From positions 1,460,501 through 1,524,500 of the forward strand of contig PHSP01000001.1 in NCBI GenBank assembly GCA_002862125.1: a stretch of 64,000 nt of DNA, read 5' to 3'. Below the pieces are notes generated by a model. It was not told where the DNA came from, did not search any database, and saw only the letters and a program-made list of their open reading frames with translations. A program made the position numbers and the translations under genes. This stretch comes from Methylobacter sp. KS41 (GTDB lineage: Bacteria > Pseudomonadota > Gammaproteobacteria > Methylococcales > Methylomonadaceae). Shown here one piece after another: positions 29,821 through 38,432 of this stretch. Numbering within the stretch: position 1 is the stretch's first letter; each line of letters starts with the position of its first letter.

Positions 29821-29840
29821 CCGTCCGCTGCTGCGCGGTT
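29821..29840 (+). terminator. Weak terminator candidate after the AarF-type gene
   Basis: A short GC stem CCGC/GCGG is followed by TTTTTCTTT. It lies about 170 nt after the stop codon. The stem is only 4 bp, so support is low. Confidence 0.3.
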
Positions 29841-29871
29841 TTTCTTTCGTAAAGTATGCGCAAAGCCGCGT

Positions 29872-30114
29872 TTATAATTGACTATTCAACAATTCCTCAA
29901 TGCCAGGCAGTTGTTTGTCCGCCTTGCAGCGGTTTTTATAGAGATCGACAAATTCCATAAAGGCTTGCTCAAGGTCCGCGAGAATGTCTTCTTCATTTTC
30001 GCGCTCATCCTCCGGAACATCATCCGATTCCAGGTATTCTCGCTGCAAGTCTACCTCGCTGTTCAGAGCAAGCGTGGCGTAAATCATGGCGTTATTTGAT
30101 ATTTTTTCGTTCAT
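29872..30114 (-). CDS. Small acidic protein, unknown function
   Basis: The 80-residue product is strongly acidic (LESDDVPEDERENEEDILAD) and helical, ending GIEELLNSQL. I recognise no family. The clean frame, biased composition and position upstream of nothing else on this strand fit a small regulatory or adaptor protein. No partner is evident. Confidence 0.5.
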   Translation of the reverse strand: MNEKISNNAMIYATLALNSEVDLQREYLESDDVPEDERENEEDILADLEQAFMEFVDLYKNRCKADKQLPGIEELLNSQL

Positions 30115-30225
30115 GGCAGGTATATGAATAAGATTGAGAAAGAATTTTAAAAATGGATAATCGTGGGGCGTCCGCGCATTTTTGTCTGCCCTTCAAGCTT
30201 ATAATATTGTCAGCTGTTTAAAAAG

Positions 30226-30702
30226 TTATTCGTCCGGCTTTCTAAAATGAATGGCAAGGCCTTGTAAAAAGTTTCTAATAATCTGGTCGCCGCAGTCGCG
30301 GTAATTTTTGTGTCCTTTTTGTCTAAAAAAAGCGCTAAGTTCGCCTTTGGATATTTTAAAATCAGCCAGTTTCAACGTCTTAAGCATATCCTCTTCTTTA
30401 AAATTTAATGCAATTCTTAACTTTTTGAGAATGCTGTTATTGGTTAACGGCATGTCCGGTTTTTTCGCTTGCCCCGGCGGTGTTTCCAGTTTTCCTCTTT
30501 TATGGGTAATTAAACCGTTTAAAAAAGCGTCCATCAGTTTATTGTCAAGTTCAACATAACCTTCCTGGTTGTCTTTTTTGAGCAGATTGAGCAAATTAAT
30601 TCGGTTTACCTCGGCCTCGCCCAATGCAAATATCTCAATCATGGTCTGGTCGTTAAGATCCAAAGCGTAGCGCACTCTGCGTAATACATCGTTGTTAATC
30701 AT
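30226..30702 (-). CDS. YehS-like DUF1456 protein
   Basis: This 158-residue product has two tandem copies of the DUF1456 unit: NNDVLRRVRYALDLNDQTMI near the N-terminus and NNSILKKLRIALNFKEEDML near residue 87, each followed by a helix ending in LLKKD or FFRQKG. The family, which includes E. coli YehS, is conserved in proteobacteria with no firmly known function. The length is normal. It is a single-gene unit. Confidence 0.88.
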   Translation of the reverse strand: MINNDVLRRVRYALDLNDQTMIEIFALGEAEVNRINLLNLLKKDNQEGYVELDNKLMDAFLNGLITHKRGKLETPPGQAKKPDMPLTNNSILKKLRIALNFKEEDMLKTLKLADFKISKGELSAFFRQKGHKNYRDCGDQIIRNFLQGLAIHFRKPDE

Positions 30703-30784
30703 AAGCTTATTATTGACTATATAGTGTTCTTATTGCGTTGGCCAGATTAATAAACCCGGTTTACGCTCTGCTCTCCATTGGTTT

Positions 30785-31435
30785 TTACAAGGCTTTGGCA
30801 TTTTTTGGAAATGGAATGACGGTTGATTGAGAATGGTTTGAGTATGTTTCCCAGTCAGGGGTATATTCTTCTGCTTGATTACCCCAGACGAACCATCCTT
30901 TTCTTGGCCCTCGTGCGAATAGTTCAATACGAGGCCCGGAACTACATGCTTCTATAAGCTCATATTGCTCATCCGGTTTTCTGCTATGTTCCCGTTTTCT
31001 TGATGAAATAATATTCTCCTGGCTACGTCCGGGCTGCAAAGTACGCGCATTCTTTCCCCGCACGCCAAAAAGAATCATCTCGGTTACATTCCTGAAGTAG
31101 AATCCAACACCTCTTCTATCAGGCCCGCCATCCTTACGAATTTTATACCAGATAAGATTTGTTTTATAAGTAAAACCCCAGTGCTCCATAACCTGCATAC
31201 CCTCCGCTAATAGCGCGTTTGGCACCCATAAATAGAGATGCGCAGTATCTGCTACAATGGCTTCAACCGGAAGGTCTTTTATTTCTTGTAAAGACATGGT
31301 CGGATAGCGCTGCAATCTTTTATGCTCAGGGGCCATTTTTCCTGTTCTGTTTTGAAACTGCCACGGAGGATCAGCCAGAACGGTAGCGAATTTTTTATTA
31401 CCGGCGGCGTTTAAAAGGTCATCTGATGCTTTCAT
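30785..31435 (-). CDS. MT-A70-family adenine-N6 DNA methyltransferase
   Basis: This 216-residue enzyme has the catalytic DPPW at residues 22-25 (FATVLADPPWQFQNR) and the MT-A70 pattern ADTAHLYLWVPNALL, then GFTYKTNLIWYKI, HSRKPDEQYELIEACS and IELFARGPRKGW. It follows a BglII/BstYI-like endonuclease gene after 2 nt, so it should be the protective methylase of a type II restriction-modification system, modifying adenine in a GATC-core site. Family knowledge supports the N6-adenine target; the exact site is inferred from the nuclease. Confidence 0.88.
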   Translation of the reverse strand: MKASDDLLNAAGNKKFATVLADPPWQFQNRTGKMAPEHKRLQRYPTMSLQEIKDLPVEAIVADTAHLYLWVPNALLAEGMQVMEHWGFTYKTNLIWYKIRKDGGPDRRGVGFYFRNVTEMILFGVRGKNARTLQPGRSQENIISSRKREHSRKPDEQYELIEACSSGPRIELFARGPRKGWFVWGNQAEEYTPDWETYSNHSQSTVIPFPKNAKAL

Positions 31436-31437
31436 GG

Positions 31438-32028
31438 TTACTCATCCTCAACATATAGTTTCTTAGATATTCCGATAACCAACAATGGGCAACCAGCGCC
31501 GCTACCGCCTTCAATACGTGGAAGAAGCTTACTCATGTGGGTAGTTGATGCGCCATAAGATGGACCTCGGCCTAAGTTTTTGAAAATCTCTTGCAACTCA
31601 TCACACCGGGTAATTATAACGCCCACGCTTATGGCTCGAAGATCAAAAAGCAGGCGGAAGTTATTTAAATCTCTGTCGTAAAACGGATCTTTATTATTCC
31701 ACTCGATTTCAACAGCAATTCTATTTCTAAAGCAATCAACTTTGTGCGTTGGTGCATCCATTGCTTTTTCATCAACAACCACTTGAGTTTTAAATTCCTT
31801 TTCTGTCCAGCCACGCTCATATAAATAAGAGTCTATAAATTCAGAAATGTTGGATTTCCTTCCGCCTGGGTTTATTATCGAGCTTTTATATAAACGAAAT
31901 TCGTTTAATACAGAGATAATATCTTTCCATTCTTCCGGAAAGTCCTCTTTCAGTATGGCGCATGCGTGTTTCCACTCATGCGCTTCATAATGCTCACGAA
32001 TAAATTCAGGAAGCAATTCAATGCTCAT
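31438..32028 (-). CDS. BglII/BstYI-like type II restriction endonuclease
   Basis: This 196-residue product starts with a helical region (IREHYEAHEWKHACAILKED) as in BglII/BstYI. It carries a candidate PD-(D/E)xK-like active site, D98 followed by E107 and E109 in KVDCFRNRIAVEIEWNNKD. This matches the BglII spacing of Asp84-Glu93-Gln95, with Glu in the last place. BglII cuts AGATCT and BstYI RGATCY, so a related GATC-core site is expected. It is directly upstream of the MT-A70 methylase and starts 33 nt after dapD ends, so it may be expressed by read-through from the dap genes. Confidence 0.82.
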   Translation of the reverse strand: MSIELLPEFIREHYEAHEWKHACAILKEDFPEEWKDIISVLNEFRLYKSSIINPGGRKSNISEFIDSYLYERGWTEKEFKTQVVVDEKAMDAPTHKVDCFRNRIAVEIEWNNKDPFYDRDLNNFRLLFDLRAISVGVIITRCDELQEIFKNLGRGPSYGASTTHMSKLLPRIEGGSGAGCPLLVIGISKKLYVEDE

Positions 32029-32061
32029 TGATTTCCCTGCGTATCATTCCCGATTGCAAAA

Positions 32062-32880
32062 CTAATCCCTCAACAACTCATTAATTCCGGTTTTGCTGCG
32101 GGTTCTTTCATCAACCTGCTTGATAATCACTGCGCAATACAAACTGTAGCTGCCGTCTGCCGAAGGCAAGTTGCCGGATACGACCACGGATCCGGCTGGA
32201 ATGCGTCCAAAACTGACTTCGCCGGTCATGCGGTTGAAAATTTTAGTGCTTTGGCCGATATATACGCCCATCGAAATAACGCAGCCATCTTCAACAACGA
32301 CGCCTTCGACGATTTCTGAACGCGCGCCGATAAAACAGTTGTCGCCGATAATGGTGGGGCCCGCTTGCAATGGCTCCAATACGCCGCCGATGCCCACGCC
32401 GCCGGAAAGGTGCACGTTTTTACCAATTTGCGCGCAAGAACCGACAGTTACCCAAGTGTCAACCATGGTGCCGCTGTCAACGTAAGCGCCGATGTTAACG
32501 TAAGAAGGCATCAATATTGCGCCGGGTGCGATATAGGAGCCGTGACGGGCGACGGCATTGGGCACGACGCGCACTCCGGCCTTGGCAAAGTCTTCCTCGG
32601 TATAAGTTGAATATTTGCATTCAACTTTATCGTAATAACGGGTGTTGCCGCCATCCATCATGCGGTTTTCGTTAATTCTGAACGATAATAATACAGCTTT
32701 TTTTAACCATTGATTGGTTACCCAGGCACCATTGATTTTTTCAGCGACTCTTAGCGCGCCTTTATCAAGCAGATTAAGGGTTTCGCTGACCGCATTGCGG
32801 ACTTCAGCTGAAACGTTTGCCGGGGTGATGCCGGCGCGTTGTTCAAAAGCGGTTTCTATAATATTTTTTGTGTTGTTCAT
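32062..32880 (-). CDS. dapD: 2,3,4,5-tetrahydropyridine-2,6-dicarboxylate N-succinyltransferase DapD
   Basis: DapD transfers succinyl from succinyl-CoA to tetrahydrodipicolinate in lysine/diaminopimelate synthesis. The 272-residue product has the N-terminal helical domain, then a left-handed beta-helix of hexapeptide repeats ([40 protein letters not shown]). DapC lies 11 nt upstream on the same strand and supplies the next enzyme of the pathway. A restriction-modification pair has been placed directly behind it. Confidence 0.97.
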   Translation of the reverse strand: MNNTKNIIETAFEQRAGITPANVSAEVRNAVSETLNLLDKGALRVAEKINGAWVTNQWLKKAVLLSFRINENRMMDGGNTRYYDKVECKYSTYTEEDFAKAGVRVVPNAVARHGSYIAPGAILMPSYVNIGAYVDSGTMVDTWVTVGSCAQIGKNVHLSGGVGIGGVLEPLQAGPTIIGDNCFIGARSEIVEGVVVEDGCVISMGVYIGQSTKIFNRMTGEVSFGRIPAGSVVVSGNLPSADGSYSLYCAVIIKQVDERTRSKTGINELLRD

Positions 32881-32891
32881 AGGGTTATTTA

Positions 32892-34088
32892 TTATAAGGT
32901 GTTAAGAAAGTTTTTAATTCGATGGGCTGCATCTATGCAGTCATCCAGCGGCGCAACCAGGGCGATTCTTACATGGTTGACGCCCGGGTTTATGCCGGCA
33001 AATTCACGGGACAAAAAACTGCCCGGTAGTACGGTGATGTTTTCCTGGGCAAAAAGCTGTTGAGTAAAACCGGTATCGGCGACCGGCGTTTTTAACCATA
33101 CATAAAAACCGGCTGGCGGCTTTTGAATTTTACAGGCATCTGCAAGAATGGCTATAAATGCTGCGAATTTTTCGCGGTATAACCGGCGGTTTTCCACAAC
33201 GTGCCGTTCATCCTGCCAAGCCTTAATGCTGGCGTGTTGAGTAGGCAAAGGCATGGCGCAACCCTGATAGGTCCGGTATTGAAAATACTGATGCAGAATA
33301 TCCGCATCGCCCGCCACAAAGCCGGACCTTAACCCCGGCGCGTTGGAGCGTTTGGAAAGGCTATGGAAAACGATACAGCGTTTAAATGCGCTGTTACCCA
33401 TGCTGTAAGCCGTTTGCAGCAAACCCACAGGGGGATTGTCTTCGTCATCATAGAGCTCGGTGTAGCATTCATCGGAAGCGATTACGAAATCATACTTTTC
33501 CGCCAGATTAATGAGTTTTTCGTGGTTGGCCTGGGTAATGACTGAACCGCTCGGATTGCCGGGCGAGCAGATATAAATCAACTGGCAGCGTTGCCAGATT
33601 GTCTCGGGCACGGCATCAAAATCAGGTAAATAATCCGACTCTTCCAGCGTGTTTAAAAAATACGGCTCCGCTCCTGCCAATAATGCCGCGCCTTCATAAA
33701 TCTGATAAAACGGGTTAGGCATAATAACCACGGGGCTTGTGGACGGATCGATCAGGCATTGGGCAAAGGAGAACAGGGCTTCGCGCGTGCCGCAGACAGG
33801 CAAAACCTGGGTTTCAGGATTAATAAAATCAGCAGGAATCCGGAAGCGTTTAGCGATCCAGCCGGCAATCTCTGTTCTCAATTCAGGCATGCCCTTCGTA
33901 GTCGGATAATTAGACAAGCCATGCAAATGGGTTAACAGTGCTTCCTCAATAAAATGGGGGGTAACATGAGTTGGCTCGCCTATGGACAATACAATGGGCG
34001 GCTTGCCGGCAGGCGGAACAATGCCGTGTTTAAGTTGCGCCAGCTTCTCAAACGGGTAAGGGTGCAAGTATTGTAAGTTTGGGGTCAT
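32892..34088 (-). CDS. dapC: Succinyldiaminopimelate transaminase DapC
   Basis: This PLP-dependent class I/II aminotransferase acts after DapD. The 398-residue product begins [20 protein letters not shown]; the PLP lysine lies in the usual segment [20 protein letters not shown], and [13 protein letters not shown] and [13 protein letters not shown] supply other PLP contacts. The ATG at 34088 matches the family N-terminus; the longer frame adds an unlikely extension. It forms an operon with dapD. Confidence 0.92.
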   Translation of the reverse strand: MTPNLQYLHPYPFEKLAQLKHGIVPPAGKPPIVLSIGEPTHVTPHFIEEALLTHLHGLSNYPTTKGMPELRTEIAGWIAKRFRIPADFINPETQVLPVCGTREALFSFAQCLIDPSTSPVVIMPNPFYQIYEGAALLAGAEPYFLNTLEESDYLPDFDAVPETIWQRCQLIYICSPGNPSGSVITQANHEKLINLAEKYDFVIASDECYTELYDDEDNPPVGLLQTAYSMGNSAFKRCIVFHSLSKRSNAPGLRSGFVAGDADILHQYFQYRTYQGCAMPLPTQHASIKAWQDERHVVENRRLYREKFAAFIAILADACKIQKPPAGFYVWLKTPVADTGFTQQLFAQENITVLPGSFLSREFAGINPGVNHVRIALVAPLDDCIDAAHRIKNFLNTL

Positions 34089-34175
34089 GCTCTGCTGTCC
34101 ACAGTTTAAAAATAGTTCCCTCCCCATGCGTGTGTGAGGCATGGATGAAGGCATTTAATCGCCAGCGGGTCTGGT

Positions 34176-34964
34176 TTAGCTGCAATGCGGTTGTTTACCC
34201 ATGGCTTGCGCCTGTTGGTAAAAACTCATAGCTTGCGGCATGTGCTGCTCCAGGTTTTGAATGCGCGTTGCATTTGCCGGATGCGTTGACAAAAACTCAA
34301 CCGGTTGTTGGCCTTGGGATGCCTGTTCCATTTTTTGCCATAGAGCAATGCTTTGTCTTGGATCAAATCCCGCTTTCGCCATCAAATCCGCGCCGATTAT
34401 GTCTGCTTCACTTTCCTGAACACGGCTATAGGGCATTAATATGCCGTATTCAGCGCCGAGACCCAACAGGCCGAATGCCGTCTGACCTAAAGCCGATTGT
34501 GGCGAGCCTATTGCCTGAATCATGGCCATGCCTTGATTAACAGCCATTTCTTGCGAAGCCCGTTCATTACTGTGTTTAGCGAGCACGTGCCCGACTTCAT
34601 GACCGATTACCGCAGCCAACTGGTCATGATTATCCACAAGTGCGAGCATTCCGGTATATATGCCAATTTTATTACCGGGCAAGGCAAAAGCGTTGGCTGA
34701 TTTATCTTCGAAAACAACTACTTCCCAATTGCCGCCAAGTTCCTGCGTGATTGCCTGGGAAATGCAGCCCGCAAGCTGGTTATATTGACTGTTAGTGCTG
34801 ACGGTTTTTTCTTTTTTTAACGAATCAAAAGCCTGTAAGCCCATTTGGTTGATTTGCGTTTCGGGCATGAAAACTAATTGGCTTCTGCCTGTTGGACTGG
34901 TGATACAGGCGGTTAACAAGCAAGAAGTTAAAAGAACAGGAAAAAAAATATTTTTGAACATCAA
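34176..34964 (-). CDS. M48-family zinc metalloprotease, lipoprotein
   Basis: This 262-residue peptidase has a lipoprotein signal with lipobox LLTAC (Cys20), so it should be anchored in a membrane facing the periplasm. The zinc motif HEVGH is at residues 122-126 and the third ligand Glu is in ESEADIIGADLMAKAGFDPR. It resembles the short single-domain M48 quality-control proteases of the outer membrane such as LoiP/YcaL. It has no tetratricopeptide domain, unlike BepA. It is transcribed alone. Confidence 0.9.
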   Translation of the reverse strand: MMFKNIFFPVLLTSCLLTACITSPTGRSQLVFMPETQINQMGLQAFDSLKKEKTVSTNSQYNQLAGCISQAITQELGGNWEVVVFEDKSANAFALPGNKIGIYTGMLALVDNHDQLAAVIGHEVGHVLAKHSNERASQEMAVNQGMAMIQAIGSPQSALGQTAFGLLGLGAEYGILMPYSRVQESEADIIGADLMAKAGFDPRQSIALWQKMEQASQGQQPVEFLSTHPANATRIQNLEQHMPQAMSFYQQAQAMGKQPHCS

Positions 34965-35365
34965 AGTTAACGCCGGAATTTTCTACAACAAATATCATTT
35001 TAACGTAAGTTTTTATCCAAGGCTGAAAAATGTATCAATGAAAGCCGGATGGAGTGTGAGCGTTACTCATCAAAGTCATAAAGTTAGCGTGAAAGAATTT
35101 TACAAACGCTCAAAAAAACCGCCGGGAATCCGTGGCAACTGTGTTAGCGGGGCGAGTTTTCATGGACGAGATGATAGGAATACATAACAGCATGATCCCC
35201 CGTCATTAACTTGGTATATACTAAAGCGGTTAATTCTTTTCAGGCATTTAAAGCAGCATTTAATTGTTTTTTAAGCCCTTGACTTGCCGTCCGGAAGAAG
35301 CGCCTTTGCGGACAAAGTTAACCGCCGGAAGTTATGTGCAACTGATCAATACAAGCGGGAAGCCA
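34965..35365. other. Divergent promoter region between the M48 protease gene and pilU
   Basis: No gene is supported. A TATACT box at about 35217-35222 could serve pilU, but no clear -35 box is seen. A plus-strand open frame here lacks a ribosome site and resembles no family. Confidence 0.45.
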
Positions 35366-36499
35366 ATGGAAAAAAAAGAAGCGACGGACTTTATGACTGA
35401 GTTACTCAAACTCATGTTAGAAAAGGAAGGGTCTGATTTATTTATTACCGCTGGTTATCCTCCCGCAATAAAAGTCAACGGCAAAATGTCCCCCCTTTCG
35501 CAGCGGGTATTATCGGCTTATGATTCCGAAGCTTTGGCGCAGTGCATAATGGATGATAAGCAACTCAAAGAATTTAAAGAAACATTCGAATGTAATTTCG
35601 CCATTTCGCCCGAAGGGCTATGCCGCTTCCGGGTCAATGCCTATGTACAGCAAGGCTGCCAGGGCCTGGTTGTCCGGGCAATTCCCGCAGAAATACCCAG
35701 TCTGGATAAATTGGGTTTGCCGCCTATCTTGAAAGGCCTGATGATGAGCAAAAACGGCCTGATAATCATGGTTGGCGCCACCGGTTCCGGCAAGTCAACA
35801 TCCATGGCGGCAATGATCGACCATTGCAATGAGAACAGCTACGGCCATATCATCACCCTGGAAGATCCCATTGAATATGCGCATGTCCATAAAAATTGCG
35901 TCGTCATGCAAAGAGAAGTCGGCGTCGATACCAAGAGCTGGGAAGCCGGATTACACAATGCCTTACGGCAAGCGCCGGATGTTATTGTATTCGGAGAAAT
36001 TCGCAGCGCCGAAATTATGAATTACGGACTGGAGTTTTCCAGAACCGGTCATCTGGCCTTGGCCACCTTGCATGCCAATAATGCCAATCAAGCTATCGAC
36101 AGGATTTTAGGGTTCTTTCCCATTGAGAGCCAAGCGAAATTGATGCAGGATATCTCAGTGAATTTACGCGCCATTCTTTCCCAGCGCCTGGTTAAAACCA
36201 AAGATGGGAGCCGCTGCGCAGTCTTTGAGATTTTATTAAATACACCGTTGATTTCAGAATATATTGCCAAAGGAGAGGCCTTCAGTATCAAGCCGCTTAT
36301 GGCCAAGTCCCGCGAACTGGGCATGCAAACCTTTGATCAGGCCTTATTGGAGCTTTATCAGGCGGGCAGAATAGATTATGAAGAAGCTTTAAGAAATGCC
36401 GACTCCCAAAATGAATTGCGTTTGCAGATCAAATTGACATGCGGCGAAGACCATTCAGTCAACGGGTTTTCCTTGCAATCAATGGATGGATGGCAGTAG
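35366..36499 (+). CDS. pilU: Type IV pilus retraction ATPase PilU
   Basis: PilU is the accessory retraction ATPase of type IV pili, working with PilT in twitching motility. The 377-residue product starts MEKKEATDFMTELLKLMLEK with KEGSDLFITAGYPPAIKVNG as in PilT/PilU. Walker A is GATGSGKSTSMAAMIDHCN; the Asp box is HIITLEDPIEYAH; Walker B is APDVIVFGEIRSAEIM; the His box is TGHLALATLHANNANQAIDR. The ATG at 35366 follows a GCGGGAAG site; the longer frame has no support. PilT is not adjacent. Confidence 0.93.
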   Translation: MEKKEATDFMTELLKLMLEKEGSDLFITAGYPPAIKVNGKMSPLSQRVLSAYDSEALAQCIMDDKQLKEFKETFECNFAISPEGLCRFRVNAYVQQGCQGLVVRAIPAEIPSLDKLGLPPILKGLMMSKNGLIIMVGATGSGKSTSMAAMIDHCNENSYGHIITLEDPIEYAHVHKNCVVMQREVGVDTKSWEAGLHNALRQAPDVIVFGEIRSAEIMNYGLEFSRTGHLALATLHANNANQAIDRILGFFPIESQAKLMQDISVNLRAILSQRLVKTKDGSRCAVFEILLNTPLISEYIAKGEAFSIKPLMAKSRELGMQTFDQALLELYQAGRIDYEEALRNADSQNELRLQIKLTCGEDHSVNGFSLQSMDGWQ

Positions 36500-37478
36500 C
36501 GGCTGACCTCAGGGTAAGTTGCCGCCCCTATTGCGCCGAACCCAATAATCTCTGCCGGGCCGCCGCTATTTTTGCGAAATATTTTTGTACCTCCCTGTCC
36601 AACAAAGGGATAGCTTACATTATCCCAATGACTCTGCGCGATTTCGAAAGCATGCATTTTCACTGCACAATGGACGCTCCAAGAAATCACACGAATGATC
36701 GCTTCCGGGGACCGGTCGACTCCTGTCTCGTTGCGGGCCTTCGTGGTTAACTATGTCTTGCTGGTCATGAAAACGCCTATACCGCTACACTCTCCTCTTA
36801 AGAGAATGCAGCTATAGAAAGGAAAAGAGGCGTCCATGACCTCTTTCCCATGTCTGCCTTGACTGATAACTCCATGTTCGAACGGGTCCGGTTTCCCTGT
36901 CAGACCGTCCTCACCGCGAAAAGCAGAGGAGGGGATGCTTGCGGCTTGGTTTGTTGAGATGGGTATTCTTGAAGTTCCGTTGGTCTTGCTAATGTTGACT
37001 ATCTCAGCATTGGCTTGCGCCTCACAAATGACTAAACACTGATGCCATGGCCATCGCTGCGCAGATGAGATTAGCGGACACTGCACTGAATTCGTCAGTG
37101 AAAGCTCTACCAACAGGCGCGTTGACGGTACTTACAGCATTAATTTTCATCTCTTAACCTAACGAGCTTCATAGCAAAATATATAAAGCAGTAACTATGC
37201 CAGTATTAATTTTACATTGTATTTCAGTAACTTATATGTTTTGCGTTTTTTACAGTGTAAAAATAAATGCGGCATATCACATACTTTTTGTGGTATGCCA
37301 CATTCTTCCTACAGTTTAATTATAAATAATTGATTAATATTAATTTACATAATTATTTTTGAATAAGGGGCAAGTCCTGAATAAAAATAGGTAGCTCGAA
37401 GATCATGAAGTTTTCTATGCTCTTTTAGACATCGCGGTGAAAAAGCAGAGCCGGGAAACTCTTTCTAACAGAGAAATC
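36500..37478. other. Gene-free stretch between pilU and a sigma-54 activator
   Basis: Both strands carry only weak frames. Minus-strand frames at 36376-36690 and 36751-37113 have no recognisable product and no ribosome site. Two inverted repeats occur near 36782-36850. A hairpin with arms GGCATATCAC and GTGGTATGCC lies at 37271-37299. The stretch from about 37180 to 37400 is very AT-rich and could hold the 3' end of an RNA or a decayed mobile segment. Confidence 0.4.
37271..37299. repeat. Hairpin in AT-rich intergenic DNA
   Basis: Arms GGCATATCAC and GTGGTATGCC pair with one mismatch around a T-rich loop. It lies about 180 nt past the stop codon of the sigma-54 activator gene. The loop rather than the 3' flank holds the T run, so it is a poor terminator. 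Confidence 0.35.
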
Positions 37479-38432
37479 CTAGGCTTCCAAGCCGTATTTC
37501 TTGATGCGGTAATAAAGAGCGTTCCTCGATAAGCCCAACAAGCGTGCGGCTTCTTTACATTGACCGTGGGTTTTTTCCAGCGCCTGTTGAATGAATTGCT
37601 GCTCCAGTTGATACCAGTCCAGACCCTGCTCCGGTAATTCAAAGCTGGTTGTAGCAGGCCTGAAATTCGTTTCCCGGAACTCAAGTGGAAGATCATGCGG
37701 TTCAATGGGTCTTCTGATCATGGAAATAGTCAGGTTTTCACAAAGATTGCGCAGTTCACGGATATTTCCGGGCCAGGGGTATTTTTCCAGAGCAGCTAAA
37801 GCTTCCTTGCCGAATGACAAGGTTCTAAGCGCGTATTTTTCTGCAAAATAGCCCGCGTAGTGATTCAGCAGCAGGCTGATATCCTGTCGGCGCTTTCTTA
37901 AAGGCGAAAGCTCAAGTGTTACGACATTCAGACGGAAGTATAAATCCTGCCTGAAGTTACCGGTTTTGATCAGCTTATCTATTTGGCTGTTGGTTGCAGC
38001 GATAATCCGTACATTCGCTGTACAGGTTGTTTTGGAACCCAGAGGCAGATACTCGCCTGATTCGAGAAAGCGCAGTAATTTAACCTGCATGGCGAGCGAC
38101 AATGAATTGATTTCGTCCAGAAACAGGGTGCCGCCATCCGCCGCCGCAAAAACCCCCCGCTTATTTGTGTCCGCCCCTGTGAATGCGCCTTGACAGTGGC
38201 CGAACAACATCGACTCCATCAGACTTTCGGGCAGCGCAGGGCAGTTTAAGGCAATAAAGACCTTATCAGCGCGGCGGCTGTTTTCTTGCAGGGCAATCGC
38301 TATCAAGTCCTTGCCGGTTCCGGTTTCGCCGGTAACCAGGACGTTAATATCAGTAGCTGCAATCATTTTGGCGTTACGCAGCAATGCTTTTAGCGAAGGA
38401 TGTTTACCGATTATCGGTTTTGAAATCTTCAT
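37479..38432 (-). CDS. Sigma-54-dependent transcriptional activator without sensor domain
   Basis: This 317-residue activator has only an AAA+ domain and a C-terminal Fis-type helix-turn-helix. Walker A is VTGETGTGKDLIAIALQEN; the sigma-54 contact loop is GHCQGAFTGADTNK; Walker B is GGTLFLDEINSLS; the arginine finger region is FRQDLYFRLNVVTLEL. The HTH is AARLLGLSRNALYYRIKKY. No receiver, PAS or GAF domain precedes AAA+, so its activity must be controlled by another protein, as PspF is by PspA, or by expression. It may serve pilin or metabolic genes elsewhere; no sigma-54 promoter was recognised nearby. Confidence 0.9.
   Translation of the reverse strand: MKISKPIIGKHPSLKALLRNAKMIAATDINVLVTGETGTGKDLIAIALQENSRRADKVFIALNCPALPESLMESMLFGHCQGAFTGADTNKRGVFAAADGGTLFLDEINSLSLAMQVKLLRFLESGEYLPLGSKTTCTANVRIIAATNSQIDKLIKTGNFRQDLYFRLNVVTLELSPLRKRRQDISLLLNHYAGYFAEKYALRTLSFGKEALAALEKYPWPGNIRELRNLCENLTISMIRRPIEPHDLPLEFRETNFRPATTSFELPEQGLDWYQLEQQFIQQALEKTHGQCKEAARLLGLSRNALYYRIKKYGLEA

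Noticed and set aside
36376-36690. 104-codon minus-strand frame overlapping the end of pilU
   Set aside because: It overlaps a certain gene on the other strand and has no supported start; the product suggests no family.
36751-37113. 120-codon minus-strand frame between pilU and the sigma-54 gene
   Set aside because: Composition is not gene-like, no ribosome site, no recognised domain.
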